Positions 29,515-38,583 of a DNA stretch of 64,000 nt are shown in pieces. This DNA comes from an uncultured Prevotellaceae bacterium (GTDB lineage: Bacteria; Bacteroidota; Bacteroidia; Bacteroidales; Bacteroidaceae). The stretch lies in assembly GCA_902774815.1 (NCBI GenBank), contig CACYJV010000004.1, positions 1 to 64,000 of the forward strand, read 5' to 3'. How positions within the stretch are numbered: the stretch's first letter is position 1; every line of letters starts with the position of its first letter. The notes under the pieces were generated by a model that was given only the letters and a program-made list of their open reading frames with translations, made no database searches and was not told the origin of the DNA. Both the position numbers and the translations under genes were made by a program.

Positions 29515-29994
29515 ATGAAAGTAAAAAACAACAGAATCGAAACCCTAAAAATGCTCATTTCGAGTAAGGAACTGGGCAGTCAAGAAGAAGTGCTGCGCGA
29601 GTTGCGCCGCGAAGGATTCCAACTTACTCAGGCCACGCTGAGCCGCGACCTGAAGCAGTTGAAGGTAGCAAAGGCCGCCTCTATGAACGGTAAGTACATC
29701 TATGTGCTACCGAATGAGACGATGTACAAACGCGTGCATGGTGCGCAGACGGCCCGCCAGATGCTGGAGTCGCCGGGCTATTTGTCCATTAACTTTTCTG
29801 GTAACCTTGGCGTCATCAAGACAAGACCTGGCTATGCCAGCCTCATCGCATACAACATTGACAATGCAGACATGCCCGACCTGTTGGGCACTGTTGCCGG
29901 CGATGACACCATTCTGCTGATAATCAAGGAGGGTGCAAGTCGCGAACAAGTCATCGAATCTTTGAGTTCCGTCATTCCTTCCATCAAGGAGTGA
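29515..29994 (+). CDS. argR: Arginine repressor ArgR
   Basis: A 159-residue ArgR-family regulator; I use the Met at 29515, as the upstream Met at 29485 overlaps the -7 box. The N-terminal winged helix contains ISSKELGSQEEVLREL and TQATLSRDLKQLKV, the conserved recognition helix. The C-terminal oligomerisation and arginine-binding domain contains GTVAGDDTILLII, with the GDD triad that binds arginine. It heads a run of arginine genes and probably represses them when arginine is plentiful. Confidence 0.94.
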   Translation: MKVKNNRIETLKMLISSKELGSQEEVLRELRREGFQLTQATLSRDLKQLKVAKAASMNGKYIYVLPNETMYKRVHGAQTARQMLESPGYLSINFSGNLGVIKTRPGYASLIAYNIDNADMPDLLGTVAGDDTILLIIKEGASREQVIESLSSVIPSIKE

Positions 29995-30058
29995 GGGCCG
30001 ACACCCCATATCAAACAGGTATTAAGTTCAGGTAAAAAGATTTTTCAGGAAAACAATC

Positions 30059-30673
30059 ATGGAAGAAATCAGCGTCATGGTAGCCGATGGTTCACACGAG
30101 AAATACATTGACACCATCCTTAAGACCATTGAAGAAGCTGCAAAGGTGCGCGGAACGGGCATCGCAAAACGCAGCCATGACTACATTGCCACTAAGATGC
30201 GCGAGGCCAAAGCCGTCATCGCCCTTGCCGGCGATCGCTTTGCCGGGTTCAGCTACATTGAAACGTGGGGCAACCGTCAATATGTGACCACCTCAGGTCT
30301 TATCGTCCATCCGGACTTCCGAGGACAGGGAGTGGCACGACGCATCAAAGACATGACGTTCACCCTGGCTCGCACGCGCTGGCCTCACGCCAAGATATTC
30401 TCGCTGACCAGCGGAGCCGCCGTCATGTCCATGAACACGCGATTGGGCTATCAGCCCGTGACCTTTGCTGACCTTACCGACGACGAAGCTTTCTGGCGAG
30501 GCTGCGAAGGATGCATCAACGTGGATGTCCTGAAGCGGACAGGGCGTAAGTATTGCATCTGCACCGCCATGTTATATGACCCGGAAGAGCATCTGCCCGC
30601 AAAGATTCCCGAAGACGTGCTGGAACGCATCCGGCAGATTGACCGTCCTCAATCCAAAAACTACGACAATTAA
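30059..30673 (+). CDS. GNAT acyltransferase, candidate N-acylglutamate synthase
   Basis: A 204-residue GNAT-fold enzyme with the acetyl-CoA-binding signature FRGQGVARRIK (about 88-98) and the preceding strand VTTSGLIVHP. A Cys-rich segment (GCEGCINVDVLKRTGRKYCICTAML) follows at about 148-172. It lies between argR and argG, and no argA or argJ is visible. I recall that the equivalent gene in Bacteroides has been proposed to make N-succinylglutamate, the first step of its succinylated arginine pathway; I cannot check this here. The position and fold support that role but do not prove it. Confidence 0.75.
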   Translation: MEEISVMVADGSHEKYIDTILKTIEEAAKVRGTGIAKRSHDYIATKMREAKAVIALAGDRFAGFSYIETWGNRQYVTTSGLIVHPDFRGQGVARRIKDMTFTLARTRWPHAKIFSLTSGAAVMSMNTRLGYQPVTFADLTDDEAFWRGCEGCINVDVLKRTGRKYCICTAMLYDPEEHLPAKIPEDVLERIRQIDRPQSKNYDN

Positions 30674-30698
30674 ACGATTCAACGACAACATAAAAACG

Positions 30699-31898
30699 AT
30701 GAAACAAAAGAAAGTAGTGGTGGCCTTCTCAGGAGGTCTTGACACATCCTATACCGTGATGCGCCTGGCTCAAGAAGGTTGGGAGGTATATGCTGCATGC
30801 GCCAACACGGGCGGATTCAGCCCTGAACAGCTCAGGACCAACGAAAAGAACGCCTATCGCCTCGGCGCCACGCAATATGTGACGCTCGACGTCACACAGG
30901 AATACTACCAGAAATCATTGCGATACATGATTTTCGGCAACGTCATGCGCAACAACTGCTATCCCATCTCCGTGTCGAGCGAGCGCATCTTCCAGGCCCT
31001 GGCCATTGCCCGCTATGCCAACGAGATAGGTGCCGATGCCATTGCCCATGGCTCTACGGGAGCCGGCAACGACCAGATACGCTTTGATATGACGTTTCTC
31101 GTCATGGCGCCAGGCGTGGAAATCATCACGCTGACGCGCGACGAGAAGCTCACGCGGCAACAGGAAGTGGACTACCTGAACGAGCATGGCTTTGAAGCCG
31201 ACTTCGCCAAGCTGAAGTATAGCTATAACGTAGGCATCTGGGGTACTTCCATCTGCGGTGGAGAGATTCTCGATCCGCGGCAGGGACTGCCCGAGGAGGC
31301 CTATCTGAAGCACGTCACCCAGCAGGAGGAGCGCTTGCTCAGCATCACGTTCGAACGGGGCGAGATTGCCGCTGTCGATGGTGTTGCTTACGACAACAAG
31401 GTGGAGGCCATACAGAAGATAGAAGAGATTGGGGCAAGCTATGCCATTGGCCGCGATTGCAATGTGGGCGATACTATCGTGGGCATCAAAGGCCGTGTAG
31501 GCTTCGAGGCCGCAGCGCCAAAGCTCATCATCGAGGCTCACCGACTGCTCGAGAAGTCGACGCTCTCGAAGTGGCAGCAATACTGGAAGGATCAGGTCAG
31601 CCAGTGGTACGGCATGTTCCTGCACGAAAGCCAATATCTGGAGCCCGTGATGCCCGACATCGAAGCGATGCTCAACTCGTCGCAGCGCAACGTCAGCGGA
31701 ACCGCCATTCTGCGGCTGCGTCCCTTTGGATTCGATACCGTCGGCGTTGACTCACCTAATGATTTGCAGAAGTCGAAGCTCGGTGAATATGGCGAGACTC
31801 AGACTGGCTGGACTGCCGATGAGGCGAAAGGCTTCATCAAACTCCTCTCCACCCCGCTGCGTGTCTATTACGGCATTCATCCCGACGAAAAGCGATAG
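30699..31898 (+). CDS. argG: Argininosuccinate synthase
   Basis: A 399-residue enzyme that joins citrulline and aspartate with ATP. The PP-loop SGGLDTS is at residues 11-17. HGSTGAGNDQIRF and EDRWYGMFLHE-like SQWYGMFLHESQYLEPVM are typical. The longer open frame from 30576 overlaps the GNAT gene; the Met at 30699, 26 bp after the GNAT stop codon, begins the conserved sequence. It is second to last in the first arginine subcluster before a repeat-rich gap. Confidence 0.96.
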   Translation: MKQKKVVVAFSGGLDTSYTVMRLAQEGWEVYAACANTGGFSPEQLRTNEKNAYRLGATQYVTLDVTQEYYQKSLRYMIFGNVMRNNCYPISVSSERIFQALAIARYANEIGADAIAHGSTGAGNDQIRFDMTFLVMAPGVEIITLTRDEKLTRQQEVDYLNEHGFEADFAKLKYSYNVGIWGTSICGGEILDPRQGLPEEAYLKHVTQQEERLLSITFERGEIAAVDGVAYDNKVEAIQKIEEIGASYAIGRDCNVGDTIVGIKGRVGFEAAAPKLIIEAHRLLEKSTLSKWQQYWKDQVSQWYGMFLHESQYLEPVMPDIEAMLNSSQRNVSGTAILRLRPFGFDTVGVDSPNDLQKSKLGEYGETQTGWTADEAKGFIKLLSTPLRVYYGIHPDEKR

Positions 31899-32190
31899 TC
31901 TATAGTCTATAGCGTATAGTGAATAGTGAATAGTTTATGATTTGCCTTGCCTGCTCGATGGGCTACAGCTTGCCTCGCCTGCGAGGTCCTCGTGTTTGAA
32001 AGAGCAATCACAAACTCACACAAGAAAGAGCAATCATAAATCACCCCTGAAAGAACAATCAGAGAATCACGCTTGAAAGAACAATTGTAAACTCACAGCA
32101 GAAAGAGTAATCATAAGCTATTCACTCTTCACTGTTCACTCTTCACTAAATACTGTTCACTATTCACTCTTCACTGTTCACTCTTCACTA
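31899..32190. repeat. Heptad-armed element with a 26-bp tandem core
   Basis: The left arm (31899-31945) consists of TAGTCTA/TAGTGAA heptads ending in TTTATGATT. The right arm (32110-32190) is TTCACTC/TTCACTG heptads preceded by TAATCATAAG, and it is the reverse complement of the left arm in its inner half. Between them are five units of 25-26 bp (starts 31998, 32024, 32049, 32075 and 32101) with core GAAAGA(G/A)CAATC and about 14 variable bases. There is no gene. Confidence 0.75.
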
Positions 32191-32270
32191 AAAAATCTAC
32201 CCTCTCGTGCAACCTTTTCTATGGTTGCTGCGTCTAACAGGCAAACAACCAAACAAAAGGAGATAAGATT

Positions 32271-32459
32271 ATGGCAACAGGAAAGAAACTTTTGCGGTCG
32301 CAAGACCGTTGGATCGCCGGCATCTGTGGCGGTATTGCAGACTATTTTGACTTTGATCCCGCCATCGTGCGCATCGTCTATCTGCTACTGACACTGTTCA
32401 GTGCCTTCGCAGGCGTCCCGATCTACATTTTGCTTTGGCTCATCATGCCTAAGCAGTAG
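32271..32459 (+). CDS. PspC-domain membrane protein
   Basis: A 62-residue protein that is almost entirely a PspC domain. RWIAGICGGIADYFDFDPAIVRIVYLL is followed by one or two membrane spans ending in LWLIMPKQ. PspC proteins take part in envelope-stress responses; small stand-alone versions are common in Bacteroidetes. It ends 10 bp before argC, so it is probably cotranscribed with it, but it has no obvious arginine role. Confidence 0.9.
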   Translation: MATGKKLLRSQDRWIAGICGGIADYFDFDPAIVRIVYLLLTLFSAFAGVPIYILLWLIMPKQ

Positions 32460-32469
32460 ACCAGTAAGA

Positions 32470-33483
32470 ATGATAAAAATTGGAATCCTCGGCGGGGCAG
32501 GCTACACAGCCGGCGAACTCATCCGCCTGCTGATCAACCACCCAGAGGCCGAGTTAACGTTCATCAACAGCGAAAGTAATGCCGGTAACCCCGTGAGCGA
32601 CGTCCACGAGGGATTGCTTGGAGAATGTAACCTGACGTTCACATCGGAAGCGCCCGTGTCCGATGTGGACGTTGTGTTTTTATGTTTCGGTCATGGAAAG
32701 AGCGGGCAGTTCCTGTCCGAGCACGCCATTCCGCCGCACGTCCGCATCATCGATCTGGCACAGGACTTCCGGCTGAAAGGCAGTCACGACTTTGTCTATG
32801 GCCTGCCCGAGCTCAACCGCGATGCCATCCGACAGGCCCGGCATGTGGCCAACCCTGGTTGTTTTGCCACCGCCATTCAGCTGGCTTTGTTGCCATTGGC
32901 CCACCGCGGCGTGCTGACCAACGACGTCAGCGTCAACGCCATCACGGGTTCTACGGGAGCCGGTCAGCGCCCGCAGGCCACCACCCACTTCTCGTGGCGC
33001 ATGGACAATTTGAGCATCTACAAGCCTTTCCAGCATCAGCACGTACCCGAGATTTGCCAGTCGCTCAACCTGATGCAACAGGCTGCCGACCGTCAGCTCC
33101 CGCTGATTGGTGAGCCCGGAGGCCCCGCCATCGACTTCATTCCCTACCGCGGCGACTTTGCCCGAGGCATCTTTGCCACTGCGGTGGTACGCCTGCCCGA
33201 GGACATGAAGGAAGGAAGTCCCACCGACTGGCCGGCTTTATACCAGCAGTTCTATGCCGACGAGCCCTTCACCCATTACAGTATGCGGCCCATCGACCTG
33301 AAGCAGGTGACCAACACCAACAAGTGCCTCGTCCATGTCGACGTCTTCGGCAACAAGGTGCTCGTCACTTCCTGCATCGATAACCTGCTGAAAGGTGCCG
33401 TCGGACAGGCTGTGGAGAACATGAACCTGATGTTCGGACTCGATGAAACCACGGGACTGAGATTAAAAGCTAACGCTTTTTAG
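32470..33483 (+). CDS. argC: N-acyl-gamma-glutamyl-phosphate reductase
   Basis: A 337-residue enzyme that reduces N-acylglutamyl phosphate to the semialdehyde with NADPH. The nucleotide-binding loop GGAGYTAGEL is at 8-17, and the catalytic Cys131 is in ANPGCFATA. QHQHVPEI near the middle is also conserved. The Met at 32470 is chosen because the earlier in-frame Met lies inside the PspC gene. Given the succinyl-type carbamoyltransferase nearby, the natural substrate is probably the succinylated form. Confidence 0.95.
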   Translation: MIKIGILGGAGYTAGELIRLLINHPEAELTFINSESNAGNPVSDVHEGLLGECNLTFTSEAPVSDVDVVFLCFGHGKSGQFLSEHAIPPHVRIIDLAQDFRLKGSHDFVYGLPELNRDAIRQARHVANPGCFATAIQLALLPLAHRGVLTNDVSVNAITGSTGAGQRPQATTHFSWRMDNLSIYKPFQHQHVPEICQSLNLMQQAADRQLPLIGEPGGPAIDFIPYRGDFARGIFATAVVRLPEDMKEGSPTDWPALYQQFYADEPFTHYSMRPIDLKQVTNTNKCLVHVDVFGNKVLVTSCIDNLLKGAVGQAVENMNLMFGLDETTGLRLKANAF

Positions 33484-33524
33484 GTAATAGGTGATAGGTT
33501 ATAGGTAATAGGTTAAAGGTAATT
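33482..33524. repeat. AGGTAAT/AGGTTAT heptad array
   Basis: Five to six heptads of AGGTAAT, AGGTGAT and AGGTTAT fill the gap between argC and argD. The motif is the same as in the arms around the four-helix-bundle gene at 50458. Confidence 0.75.
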
Positions 33525-33540
33525 TAGAAAGGGTCATGAT

Positions 33541-34698
33541 ATGAATCTATTCGACGTTTATCCCCTGTTTGACATTAACATTGTCAAAGGTCAAGGTTGC
33601 CACGTCGTCGACGACAAAGGGCAAGACTACCTCGACCTCTACGGCGGCCATGCAGTCATCAGCATCGGTCATTCGCATCCTCACTACATCGAGGCCATCA
33701 CGAAACAGGTCAGCCAGCTGGGCTTCTACTCCAACTCCGTCGTCAATCCGCTGCAGCGTGAACTGGCCGAACGCCTGGGCCGCATCTCGGGCTACGAGGA
33801 CTACCAGCTGTTCCTTGTCAACAGCGGTGCCGAAGCCAACGAGAATGCCCTGAAGCTGGCATCGTTCAAGACGGGCCACACACGGGTGCTCTCAGCCCAC
33901 AAGGCTTTTCACGGGCGCACCAGTCTGGCCGTAGAGATGAGCAACAATCCCAAAATCATCGCCCCCATCAACGACAACCACCACGCCAAGTTCCTGCCAC
34001 TGAACGACATCGAGGCCTGGGTGCGCGAAATGGTGAAGGGAGGCATCGCGGCAGTCATCCTGGAGTGCATCCAGGGCGTCGGCGGCATTCAGATGGTGAG
34101 TCCCCTGTTTGCACAGGAACTGGCCTATGCCTGCAAGCGCTTCGGTGTGGTGCTCATCTGCGACGAGATTCAGTGCGGCTACGGCCGTTCGGGCAAGTTT
34201 TTCGCCCATCAGTGGCTGGGCATCCGTCCCGACATCATCACCGTGGCAAAGGGCATCGCCAACGGTTTCCCGATGGGAGCGGTGCTCATTTCGCCTGACT
34301 TCAAGCCCGAATACGGACAGCTCGGTACCACGTTTGGCGGCAACCACCTGGCTTGTGCGGCAGCATTGGCCGTGCTCGACGTCATGGAAGACGAGCAGCT
34401 GGTCGAGAACGCACGCATCGTAGGCGAGCATCTCATCAGCGAACTCCACACCCTGCAGACGCTGTTGCTCTCCGAACACGCTCCCGTCACCATCACCGAC
34501 GTTCGCGGACGCGGCCTGATGATCGGCATCGACCTGAGCGTCCCGCATCGGGAAGTGCGCCAGCGCCTCATCAGCGAGGAGCACGTCTTCACGGGTTGTG
34601 CCGGCACCAACACCCTCCGATTACTGCCGCCACTATGCCTTACCATCGCCGAAGCAGACCTTTTCATTGAAAAATTCAGAAGAATTCTTGGTGTATAG
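33541..34698 (+). CDS. argD: N-acylornithine aminotransferase
   Basis: A 385-residue class-III PLP aminotransferase. Lys237 in TVAKGIANGFPMGA is the PLP-binding lysine, LICDEIQCGYGRSG carries the PLP-ring Asp, and NSGAEANENALKLA binds phosphate. It converts N-acylglutamate semialdehyde to N-acylornithine using glutamate. It follows argC with only the heptad array between. Confidence 0.94.
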   Translation: MNLFDVYPLFDINIVKGQGCHVVDDKGQDYLDLYGGHAVISIGHSHPHYIEAITKQVSQLGFYSNSVVNPLQRELAERLGRISGYEDYQLFLVNSGAEANENALKLASFKTGHTRVLSAHKAFHGRTSLAVEMSNNPKIIAPINDNHHAKFLPLNDIEAWVREMVKGGIAAVILECIQGVGGIQMVSPLFAQELAYACKRFGVVLICDEIQCGYGRSGKFFAHQWLGIRPDIITVAKGIANGFPMGAVLISPDFKPEYGQLGTTFGGNHLACAAALAVLDVMEDEQLVENARIVGEHLISELHTLQTLLLSEHAPVTITDVRGRGLMIGIDLSVPHREVRQRLISEEHVFTGCAGTNTLRLLPPLCLTIAEADLFIEKFRRILGV

Positions 34699-34718
34699 GA
34701 TTATAATTTGTAACTTTG
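34687..34718 (+). promoter_or_regulatory. Promoter of the XRE-cupin/acyl-CoA synthetase operon
   Basis: CTTG (34687-34690, one mismatch), 20 bp, then TAACTTTG (34711-34718). It lies within and just after the argD 3' end, 30 bp before the start codon. Confidence 0.65.
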
Positions 34719-34748
34719 CGGCCGGATAACGCAACAAATCGTAACACA

Positions 34749-35303
34749 ATGGACGAACAACTCATGCAAATCGGGCAGCGACTGCGCGGTCTTCGCGACA
34801 TCTTCGAAGTAGATGCAAAGACGATGGCCGACCTCTGCGGTATTGCTGTCAGCGACTATGAAGCCATGGAGCGGGGCGAAGCCGAGCTCTCCGTGGCCAA
34901 CCTACAGACAATTGCCAGGCACTACGGCATCTCGCTCGACGCCCTCCTGTTCGGCGAAGAGCCGAAGATGAACTCCTACTTCCTCACCCGCAAGGGCAAG
35001 GGCAAGAGCGTTGAGCGACGCAGTGCCTACCAATACGAGAGCCTTGCCAGCGGTTTCCGCGGCAGAAAGGCCGACCCCTTCATCGTCACCGTCGAGCCTA
35101 AGCCCGCCGGCACGCCCAAGGAGATGAACTCACATTCAGGCCAGGAGTTCAACATGGTGCTCGAAGGCACGATGGAGCTCACTATCGGTACGAAGGTGCT
35201 CACTCTGAGCGAGGGCGACAGCATCTATTTCGATGCCACCCAGCCACACGGCATGCGCACTTTGGGCGACCACCACGTGCGCTTCCTGGCCATCATATTC
35301 TAA
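34749..35303 (+). CDS. XRE-family regulator with C-terminal cupin
   Basis: A 184-residue two-domain regulator. Residues about 5-65 are an XRE helix-turn-helix (GQRLRGLRDIF, TMADLCGIAVSDYEAMERG) and about 105-184 are a cupin sensor (HSGQEFNMVLEGTMELTIG, DSIYFDATQPHGMR). I start it at Met 34749, just after the promoter. Such regulators often sit beside, and control, an acyl-CoA or acetyl-CoA synthetase, as here with 18 bp between the genes. The ligand is unknown. Confidence 0.9.
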   Translation: MDEQLMQIGQRLRGLRDIFEVDAKTMADLCGIAVSDYEAMERGEAELSVANLQTIARHYGISLDALLFGEEPKMNSYFLTRKGKGKSVERRSAYQYESLASGFRGRKADPFIVTVEPKPAGTPKEMNSHSGQEFNMVLEGTMELTIGTKVLTLSEGDSIYFDATQPHGMRTLGDHHVRFLAIIF

Positions 35304-35321
35304 AAAAGGTACCCGTTTTTT

Positions 35322-37001
35322 ATGGTAGAAAGATTTTTAAGGACAACTACGTTCACGTCGGTGGACGACTACAACAAGAATTTAGAGTTTATCATTCCAG
35401 AGAATTTCAACTTCGGCTATGATGTGATGGACGTATGGGCGGCCGAGCATCCCGACAAGCAAGCCATGCTCTGGACCAACGAACATGGGGCAGAGGTCCG
35501 ACTCACCTTCGCCGACATGAAGCAGCGCAGCGACCAGGCTGCTGCCTACCTGCAGCAGCTAGGCATCGGCCGCGGCGACATGGTCATGCTCATCCTGAAG
35601 CGCCGCCTCGAGTGGTGGATTTCCATGCTGGCCCTCCACAAGCTGGGTGCCGTGGCCATTCCTGCCACCCACATGCTCACGAAGAAGGACATCATCTACC
35701 GCAACGAGCGCGCATCGGTGAAGGCCATCATCTGCGTCGACGACGCCTATGTGCTTTCGCAGATCACCGAGGCACTGCCCGAGAGTCCGACCGTCCAGTC
35801 GGTCATCGTCGTGGGACCCGATGCCGCCAAGCACTGCCCCGTCCAGGAGGGTTTCTTCCATTCCTGGAACGACGAGATTGCTACGGCTCCTGCCTTCCAG
35901 CGCCCTGCCCACGTGAACACCAACGACGACATCATGCTCCTCTACTTCACCAGCGGCACCTCTGGCGAGCCGAAGATGGTCGCCCACGACTTTCTCTATC
36001 CGCTGGGCCACCTCACCACCGGCGTCTATTGGCACAACCTGAAGGACCACAGCATCCATCTGACCGTGGCCGACACGGGCTGGGGAAAGGCCGTCTGGGG
36101 AAAAATCTACGGACAGTGGATAGCCGGCGCGTGCCTTTTCGTCTACGACCACGAGAAGTTCAACGCCGATGCCCTGCTCCATCAGATCGAGAAGTACCGC
36201 ATCACGTCGTTCTGTGCGCCGCCCACCATCTACCGCTTCATGATTCGCGAGGACCTCTCGCGCTTCGACCTCTCCTCGCTCGAGTACTGCACCACCGCAG
36301 GCGAGGCGCTGAACTCCGCCGTCTACGACAAGTTCCTCGAGCTCACGGGCATCAAGCTGATGGAGGGATTCGGCCAGACCGAGACCTCCATGACGCTGGG
36401 CACCATGCCCTGGATGACGCCCAAACCCGGCTCCATGGGCATCCCCAACGCCCAGTACGACATCGCCCTGATGAAGCCCGACGGCTCGTTCTGCGAGGAG
36501 GGCGAGAAGGGCGAGATCGTCATCAGCCTCAAGAACGGCAAGCCGCTCGGACTCTGTAAGTTCTACTACCGCGACGAGGAGCAGACACGCAAGACGTGGC
36601 GCGACGGCTACTACCACACGGGCGACGTGGCATGGCGCGACGAGGACGGCTACTACTGGTTCGAGGGCCGCATCGACGACGTCATCAAGTCCAGCGGCTA
36701 CCGCATCGGCCCGTTCGAGGTCGAGTCGGCGCTGATGACGCACCCCGCCGTCGTCGAATGTGCCATCACCGGCGTGCCCGACGAGATTCGCGGCATGGTG
36801 GTCAAGGCCACCATCGTGCTCGGCAAGGAATGGAAGGACAAGGCCGGCGACGACCTCGTGAAGGAACTCCAGCAGCACGTCAAGCGCGTCACGGCACCCT
36901 ATAAGTACCCCCGCATCATCGAGTTCGTCGACGAACTGCCCAAGACCATCTCTGGCAAGATTCGCCGCAAGGAAATCAGAGAAAAAGACAACCAGAAATG
37001 A
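35322..37001 (+). CDS. AMP-forming acyl-CoA synthetase
   Basis: A 559-residue ANL-superfamily enzyme that activates a carboxylic acid with ATP and CoA. The P-loop YFTSGTSGEPKM is at about 208-219. GFGQTETSM, WFEGRIDDVIKSSGYRIGP and the catalytic Lys546 in SGKIRRKE are all in place. It resembles acetyl-CoA or medium-chain (AcsM-like) synthetases; the substrate cannot be fixed. The stop overlaps the proC start (ATGA). Codon usage is far more G/C-ending than in the genes before 34 kb. Confidence 0.92.
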   Translation: MVERFLRTTTFTSVDDYNKNLEFIIPENFNFGYDVMDVWAAEHPDKQAMLWTNEHGAEVRLTFADMKQRSDQAAAYLQQLGIGRGDMVMLILKRRLEWWISMLALHKLGAVAIPATHMLTKKDIIYRNERASVKAIICVDDAYVLSQITEALPESPTVQSVIVVGPDAAKHCPVQEGFFHSWNDEIATAPAFQRPAHVNTNDDIMLLYFTSGTSGEPKMVAHDFLYPLGHLTTGVYWHNLKDHSIHLTVADTGWGKAVWGKIYGQWIAGACLFVYDHEKFNADALLHQIEKYRITSFCAPPTIYRFMIREDLSRFDLSSLEYCTTAGEALNSAVYDKFLELTGIKLMEGFGQTETSMTLGTMPWMTPKPGSMGIPNAQYDIALMKPDGSFCEEGEKGEIVISLKNGKPLGLCKFYYRDEEQTRKTWRDGYYHTGDVAWRDEDGYYWFEGRIDDVIKSSGYRIGPFEVESALMTHPAVVECAITGVPDEIRGMVVKATIVLGKEWKDKAGDDLVKELQQHVKRVTAPYKYPRIIEFVDELPKTISGKIRRKEIREKDNQK

Positions 37002-37798
37002 AGATAGCCATCATCGGAGCAGGCAACATCGGCAGTGCCCTGGCGTTCGGACTCGCACAGAGCTCCCTCGTCAGTGCCGGTGACATCTGCATCAGCAACA
37101 CCCATCCCGAGAAGCTCGAGCGCATCAGGGCCAACGCCCCGGGCATCCGTACCACCACCGACAACCGTGTCTGCACCAAGGATGCCGACGTGGTGTTCAT
37201 TGCCGTGAAGCCGTGGAAGCTGTCGCCGCTCGTCGACCAGCTGAAGCAGCTTCTCGACTACCGCCGGCAGATCGTCTGCTCGATGGTGGGCGGCGTAGGC
37301 CTCGCCGACCTCAAGGCGCTGTTCGAGCGCGACGGCGAGGTGCCCGTGCTCTACTATCTCATTCCCAACACCGCCATCGCCACGCGCCAGAGCATGACCT
37401 TCCTCTCGTCGGCAGGGGCCACGCCCCAGCAGGACGAGCAGCTGCTGCAGCTGTTCCGCGAGCTGGGCGACGCCATGCTCGTCGAGGAGCGCCTCATGAA
37501 TGCGGGCCTCGTGCTCGCGTCGTGCGGCATCGCCTATGCCCTGCGCTACATCCGTGCCAACACGCAGGGTGGCGTGCTGCTCGGCTTCTCACCCGCCGAC
37601 GCCCAGCGCATCGTAGCACAGACCATGAAGGGTGCCGCCAGCCTGCTGTGCGTCGAGGGCTCGCACCCCGAGTCCGAAATCGACCGCGTCACCACGCCGG
37701 CCGGACTGACCATCCGCGGCCTGAACGCCATGGAGCGCAACGGCTTCACCACATCCATCATCGAAGGCCTCATGGCCTCCATCCCGCATCAGAAATAG
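36998..37798 (+). CDS. proC: Pyrroline-5-carboxylate reductase
   Basis: A 266-residue enzyme for the last step of proline synthesis. The Rossmann loop IIGAGNIGSALAFGL is at 4-18, and the C-terminal helices contain TTPAGLTIRGLNAMERNGF, the family signature. It overlaps the acyl-CoA synthetase by 4 bp and precedes proB by 6 bp, so translation is probably coupled through proC-proB-proA. Confidence 0.94.
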   Translation: MKIAIIGAGNIGSALAFGLAQSSLVSAGDICISNTHPEKLERIRANAPGIRTTTDNRVCTKDADVVFIAVKPWKLSPLVDQLKQLLDYRRQIVCSMVGGVGLADLKALFERDGEVPVLYYLIPNTAIATRQSMTFLSSAGATPQQDEQLLQLFRELGDAMLVEERLMNAGLVLASCGIAYALRYIRANTQGGVLLGFSPADAQRIVAQTMKGAASLLCVEGSHPESEIDRVTTPAGLTIRGLNAMERNGFTTSIIEGLMASIPHQK

Positions 37799-37804
37799 CT
37801 ATCG

Positions 37805-38581
37805 ATGAAAAGCCGCATCGTCGTCAAGATAGGTTCCAACGTCCTCACCCGTCCCGACGGGAAGCTCGACGTCACGCGCGTCTCGGCACTTGTCGACCAA
37901 GTGGCGTGGCTGCGCCGGCAGGGCCATGAGGTCATCCTCGTCTCGAGCGGTGCCGTGGCCTGCGGACGCCGCGAGCTCAAGGTCGACCACTCGCTCGACT
38001 CGGTCGAGCAGCGCCAGCTGTTCTCGGCACTCGGGCAGGTGAAGCTCATCGGACTCTACTACGACCTCTTCCGCGAATACCACCTGCACGTGGGCCAGGT
38101 GCTCACGATGAAGGAGAACTTCCGCCCCGGCGAACAGTATGACAACCAGCGCGCCTGCATGAGCGTCATGCTCGAGAACGGCGTCATCCCCATCGTCAAC
38201 GAGAACGACACCGTCTGCGTCACCGAGCTCATGTTCACCGACAACGACGAGCTCAGCGGACTCATCGCCGCCATGATGCAGGCCGACACGCTCATCCTGC
38301 TTTCCAACATCGACGGCATCTACGACGGCAACCCCGACGACGAGCACTCGCAGCTCATCCGCAGGGTGGCTCCCGGCCAGGACCTCTCGGCCTGCATACA
38401 GGTCGAGAAGAGCTCGTTCGGCCGCGGAGGCATGCACTCGAAATACACCACGGCCGTACGCCTGCAGGCGGCAGGGGTCCACGTCATCATCGCCAACGGC
38501 GAGCGCGAGGGCATCCTTGTCGACCTCATGACGAAGCCCGACGACACACCGCACACCGCATTCGAAACCAATCCCGCGTAG
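37805..38581 (+). CDS. proB: Glutamate 5-kinase, short form without PUA domain
   Basis: A 258-residue amino-acid kinase (KIGSNVLTRPDGKLD, LVSSGAVACGRREL, NENDTVCVTE, GRGGMHSKYTTA). It phosphorylates glutamate, which is then reduced by ProA. Escherichia coli ProB is about 367 residues because of a C-terminal PUA domain; that domain is absent here. Only 2 bp separate it from proA. Confidence 0.93.
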   Translation: MKSRIVVKIGSNVLTRPDGKLDVTRVSALVDQVAWLRRQGHEVILVSSGAVACGRRELKVDHSLDSVEQRQLFSALGQVKLIGLYYDLFREYHLHVGQVLTMKENFRPGEQYDNQRACMSVMLENGVIPIVNENDTVCVTELMFTDNDELSGLIAAMMQADTLILLSNIDGIYDGNPDDEHSQLIRRVAPGQDLSACIQVEKSSFGRGGMHSKYTTAVRLQAAGVHVIIANGEREGILVDLMTKPDDTPHTAFETNPA

Positions 38582-38583
38582 CC

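Noticed and set aside
31899-32190. Insertion sequence
   Set aside because: No transposase and no long terminal repeats; only heptad arms and short tandem units are seen.
35559-36878. 439-residue minus-strand protein opposite the acyl-CoA synthetase
   Set aside because: Same cause; all ANL motifs are on the plus strand.
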